A stretch of 64,000 bases of DNA from Albimonas pacifica (GTDB lineage Bacteria; Pseudomonadota; Alphaproteobacteria; Rhodobacterales; Rhodobacteraceae). Where the stretch lies: positions 124,001 to 188,000 of the forward strand of contig NZ_FOQH01000010.1 of NCBI RefSeq assembly GCF_900113695.1, read 5' to 3'. Below are positions 62,229-64,000 of this stretch, in pieces. The notes beneath the pieces were generated by a model. That model worked only from the letters and a program-made list of their open reading frames with translations. It was not told the DNA's origin and searched no databases. The first letter of the stretch is position 1. Each line of letters begins with the position of its first letter. A program made the position numbers and the translations under genes.

Positions 62229-63632
62229 CTAGAGGCGGGCGTCGATGGCGGTCGCGTGGATCGAGGCGGGGAGGCCGCCGGGCGGGGCGAAGAAGACCTC
62301 GCCCGCGCCCTCGATCCGCAGGGTCTCGCCGCCAGCGAGGGTCAGGAGCAGGGCGCCGTCGTCCTGGCGGGAGAGGGCGTGGTCGCCCTCCGCCTGCACC
62401 AGCACGGTGGAGCCCCGGGCGACCGTCAGCCGGTCGTGGCCGTCGCCGGCGGCGAAGGTCACGGTCGCGCGCTCGGCCGCCACCAGGATCAGGTCGTCGC
62501 CGGCGCCGCCGGAGACCCGCCGCGCCTCGCCGCCGGAGACGGCGATCGCGTCGTCGCCGGCGCCGCCCTCGACCGCGCCGATGCGCCGGCCCTCGACCGT
62601 CAGGGCGTCGTTCCCGGCGCCGCCGGCCACCCGGTCCACCCGGTCGGCGAGGACCGAGACGGCGTCGTCCCCGGTCCCCGCGTCGACGGCGGCGCGTCCG
62701 GCGACCGCCGAGATCGCGTCGTCGCCTGCGCCGCCGTCGACCTGCGCCTCCTGCGCCAGGACCGAGATCGCGTCGCCGCCCTCGCCCCCGTCGACCGCCG
62801 CGCGCCCGCCCGCCACGAGGGCGATGGCGTCGCCCCCATCCCCGCCGGAGACGGAGGCGTCGAGCTGCACCCGGAGGGAGATCGCGTCGCCGCCGGCCCC
62901 GCCGTCGAGGTCGCGGACCGAGCGCGCGGCGCCGGCGAAGACGTCCGCCCCCTCGCCCAGGTCGACGCGCCCGTAGTCGAGCCCGGCGAGCCGCCCGTCG
63001 AACAGCACCCGGTCGTCGCCGGCGCCGGCGTCGAGGTCCCCCGGGACCTGCCGCTCGCCGAACCGGCCCAGCGAGATCGCGTCGATCTCGACCGAGCTCA
63101 GCACGTCGGCGACGTCCGACCCCGCGATCCGGTCCTCGGCGGAGACCGTGGCCGCGCCGTCGGCGCGGACCCCGGAGGCGGCGGCGAAGCGCCAGCTCAG
63201 GCTCTGGTCGCCGATGGTCAGGGAACGGGATTCGGTCTGCACATGGCCGGCGGCGCCGTCGAGATCGCGCCAGGCCCGGTAGGAGGCGGTCTCGCGCGCC
63301 AGGGCGCCGCCGACGCGGACCTCGGCCGCGTAGTCCAGCCGCATCAGGGCGGCGGAGCGCCCCGGCGCCACCGCGATCCCGGCCGCCGCGCCCGAGCCGC
63401 GCATCAGCCGCGACAGGGCGCGGTTCAGCTGGACGATGCGCCTGTCGAGCCGGGCGATCTCCCGGGCGTCCGCCCGCGACCCTCCGCGGCCGTCGGCGGC
63501 GGGGATGCGGCGAAGCTCGCCCGTCGGGTCGCGGTCGGCGGAGGGGGAAGCGGCGCGGGCGGAGAGGTCGGCGCGCGCCGCGACGGCGCCGGCGAAGGCG
63601 AAGAAGCGGGACGGGGATGCGGCGTCGGTCAT
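62229..63632 (-). CDS. RTX-like protein with an 18-residue Gly/Asp repeat
   Basis: This 467-residue acidic protein has a polar N-terminal half and then about ten repeats of Gly-Gly-x-Gly-x-Asp-Ala-Ile spaced at about 18 residues (roughly residues 245-400). Standard RTX proteins repeat this at nine residues. A final segment Leu-Thr-Leu-Ala-Gly-Gly-Glu-Thr-Leu-Arg-Ile resembles the end of RTX secretion domains. There is no signal peptide, so type I secretion is likely. AAGGAGA precedes the ATG at 63632. It may bind calcium. Confidence 0.8.
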   Translation of the reverse strand: MTDAASPSRFFAFAGAVAARADLSARAASPSADRDPTGELRRIPAADGRGGSRADAREIARLDRRIVQLNRALSRLMRGSGAAAGIAVAPGRSAALMRLDYAAEVRVGGALARETASYRAWRDLDGAAGHVQTESRSLTIGDQSLSWRFAAASGVRADGAATVSAEDRIAGSDVADVLSSVEIDAISLGRFGERQVPGDLDAGAGDDRVLFDGRLAGLDYGRVDLGEGADVFAGAARSVRDLDGGAGGDAISLRVQLDASVSGGDGGDAIALVAGGRAAVDGGEGGDAISVLAQEAQVDGGAGDDAISAVAGRAAVDAGTGDDAVSVLADRVDRVAGGAGNDALTVEGRRIGAVEGGAGDDAIAVSGGEARRVSGGAGDDLILVAAERATVTFAAGDGHDRLTVARGSTVLVQAEGDHALSRQDDGALLLTLAGGETLRIEGAGEVFFAPPGGLPASIHATAIDARL

Positions 63633-64000
63633 GGGAACGGTCTCCTTCAGGGATCCTGGGGACGACCGGCTTCTCCGGCTGCCGGACCTGCGTCGGGCGG
63701 GGGCGCCTGCGTCGCGCAAGCGGCCTGCGCCCGAAGAGCGGCGGCGCCGGACAGGCTGTCGCGCCAGGGTGAAGAAAGCCTGAAGAAAGCCGGCGGGAGC
63801 GCCCGCTGCGGGAAGGGCCCGGCCCCGGGCCCGGCGGGGCGGGCGGGGGCGCGCGCCGGGGCCGGGCCCGCCCTCCGCGGGGCGCGCGCGGGGGAGGCTC
63901 CCGCTTTCCACCTGGCGGCGCCCGCTCCGCGCGTCGGCGCCTTTGCGTGCGGCGGTTTCGGCGCTAAACCGGAGGCGACCCGGCCGGGCGCGCCCTGCGC
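63633..64000. other. non-coding region at the right edge
   Basis: No gene is recognised in these 368 bases. They hold an 11-bp direct repeat (63770-63791), a GC-rich 12-bp inverted repeat (63815-63826 with 63858-63869), and probably the promoter of the RTX-like gene. A gene may start just beyond the edge. Confidence 0.55.
63770..63791. repeat. 11-bp tandem direct repeat upstream of the RTX-like gene
   Basis: TGAAGAAAGCC is present twice with no gap, about 140 bases upstream of the RTX-like start. A period of 11 bases puts both copies on one face of the helix, as in response-regulator sites. Confidence 0.45.

Overview
The window reads as chromosomal DNA from a very GC-rich alphaproteobacterium, most likely Rhodobacterales (Rhodobacteraceae). 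The reasons are an FnrL-type regulator with a C-x2-C-x7-C cluster beside ccoNOQP and ccoGHIS, an RpoHII-like sigma factor and a fasciclin-domain gene that both carry an ECF sigma-E (RpoE/ChrR)-type promoter, a small protein of a type I associate with this order, and house-keeping genes (truA, truB, rbfA, rimP-nusA-ylxR-infB, mdh, leuD, dapA, smpB) in alphaproteobacterial style. No rRNA, tRNA, insertion sequence, prophage or CRISPR array was recognised.

Layout. 1-3.5 kb: the tail of a LysE-type exporter, a gamma-glutamylcyclotransferase-fold protein and a Wzc/ExoP-type tyrosine autokinase. 3.6-14 kb: the micro-oxic respiration block. FnrL is followed by ccoNOQP (cbb3 oxidase) and ccoGHIS (its maturation factors), and each operon has a consensus FNR box. 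Between the two operons lies about 0.95 kb of non-coding DNA with an array of small hairpins whose stems differ in sequence while their loops stay constant. 14-20 kb: thioesterase, PdeM-like phosphoesterase, acetyltransferases, a lysozyme-inhibitor-like protein, dapA, smpB and an AhpD-like protein. 20-28 kb: ferredoxin/flavodoxin-NADP reductase, a TetR/GST pair, RpoH, a GST with an extra cysteine domain, truA and ycjX-ycjF. 28-36.8 kb: hotdog protein, exported endo/exonuclease-phosphatase, leuD, an RTX protein, mdh, TauE/SafE permease, fasciclin protein, truB and rbfA. 36.8-48 kb: P-loop kinase, BNR-repeat protein, sulfotransferase, chemoreceptor, then infB-ylxR-nusA-rimP read leftwards from a visible promoter with a terminator-like hairpin in its leader. 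48-64 kb: MFS permease, DHFR-like protein, zapE, DUF2254 protein, RecD-like helicase, phytase-like lipoprotein, mepA, UMF1-type permease, a small conserved protein, a TetR/cupin pair with two operators, two methyltransferases and a second glycine/aspartate-repeat protein.

How it fits together. FnrL would sense low oxygen and turn on the high-affinity oxidase and its copper/heme assembly factors from the two FNR boxes. The sigma-E-like promoters tie rpoH and the fasciclin gene to one stress response, which in Rhodobacter answers singlet oxygen. The non-coding hairpin array between ccoP and ccoG, preceded by an AT-rich segment with a perfect TATAAT, is the feature least explained by known genes and is the main candidate for something undescribed. 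All structure and promoter calls were made by eye from the sequence. No folding or database search was run.
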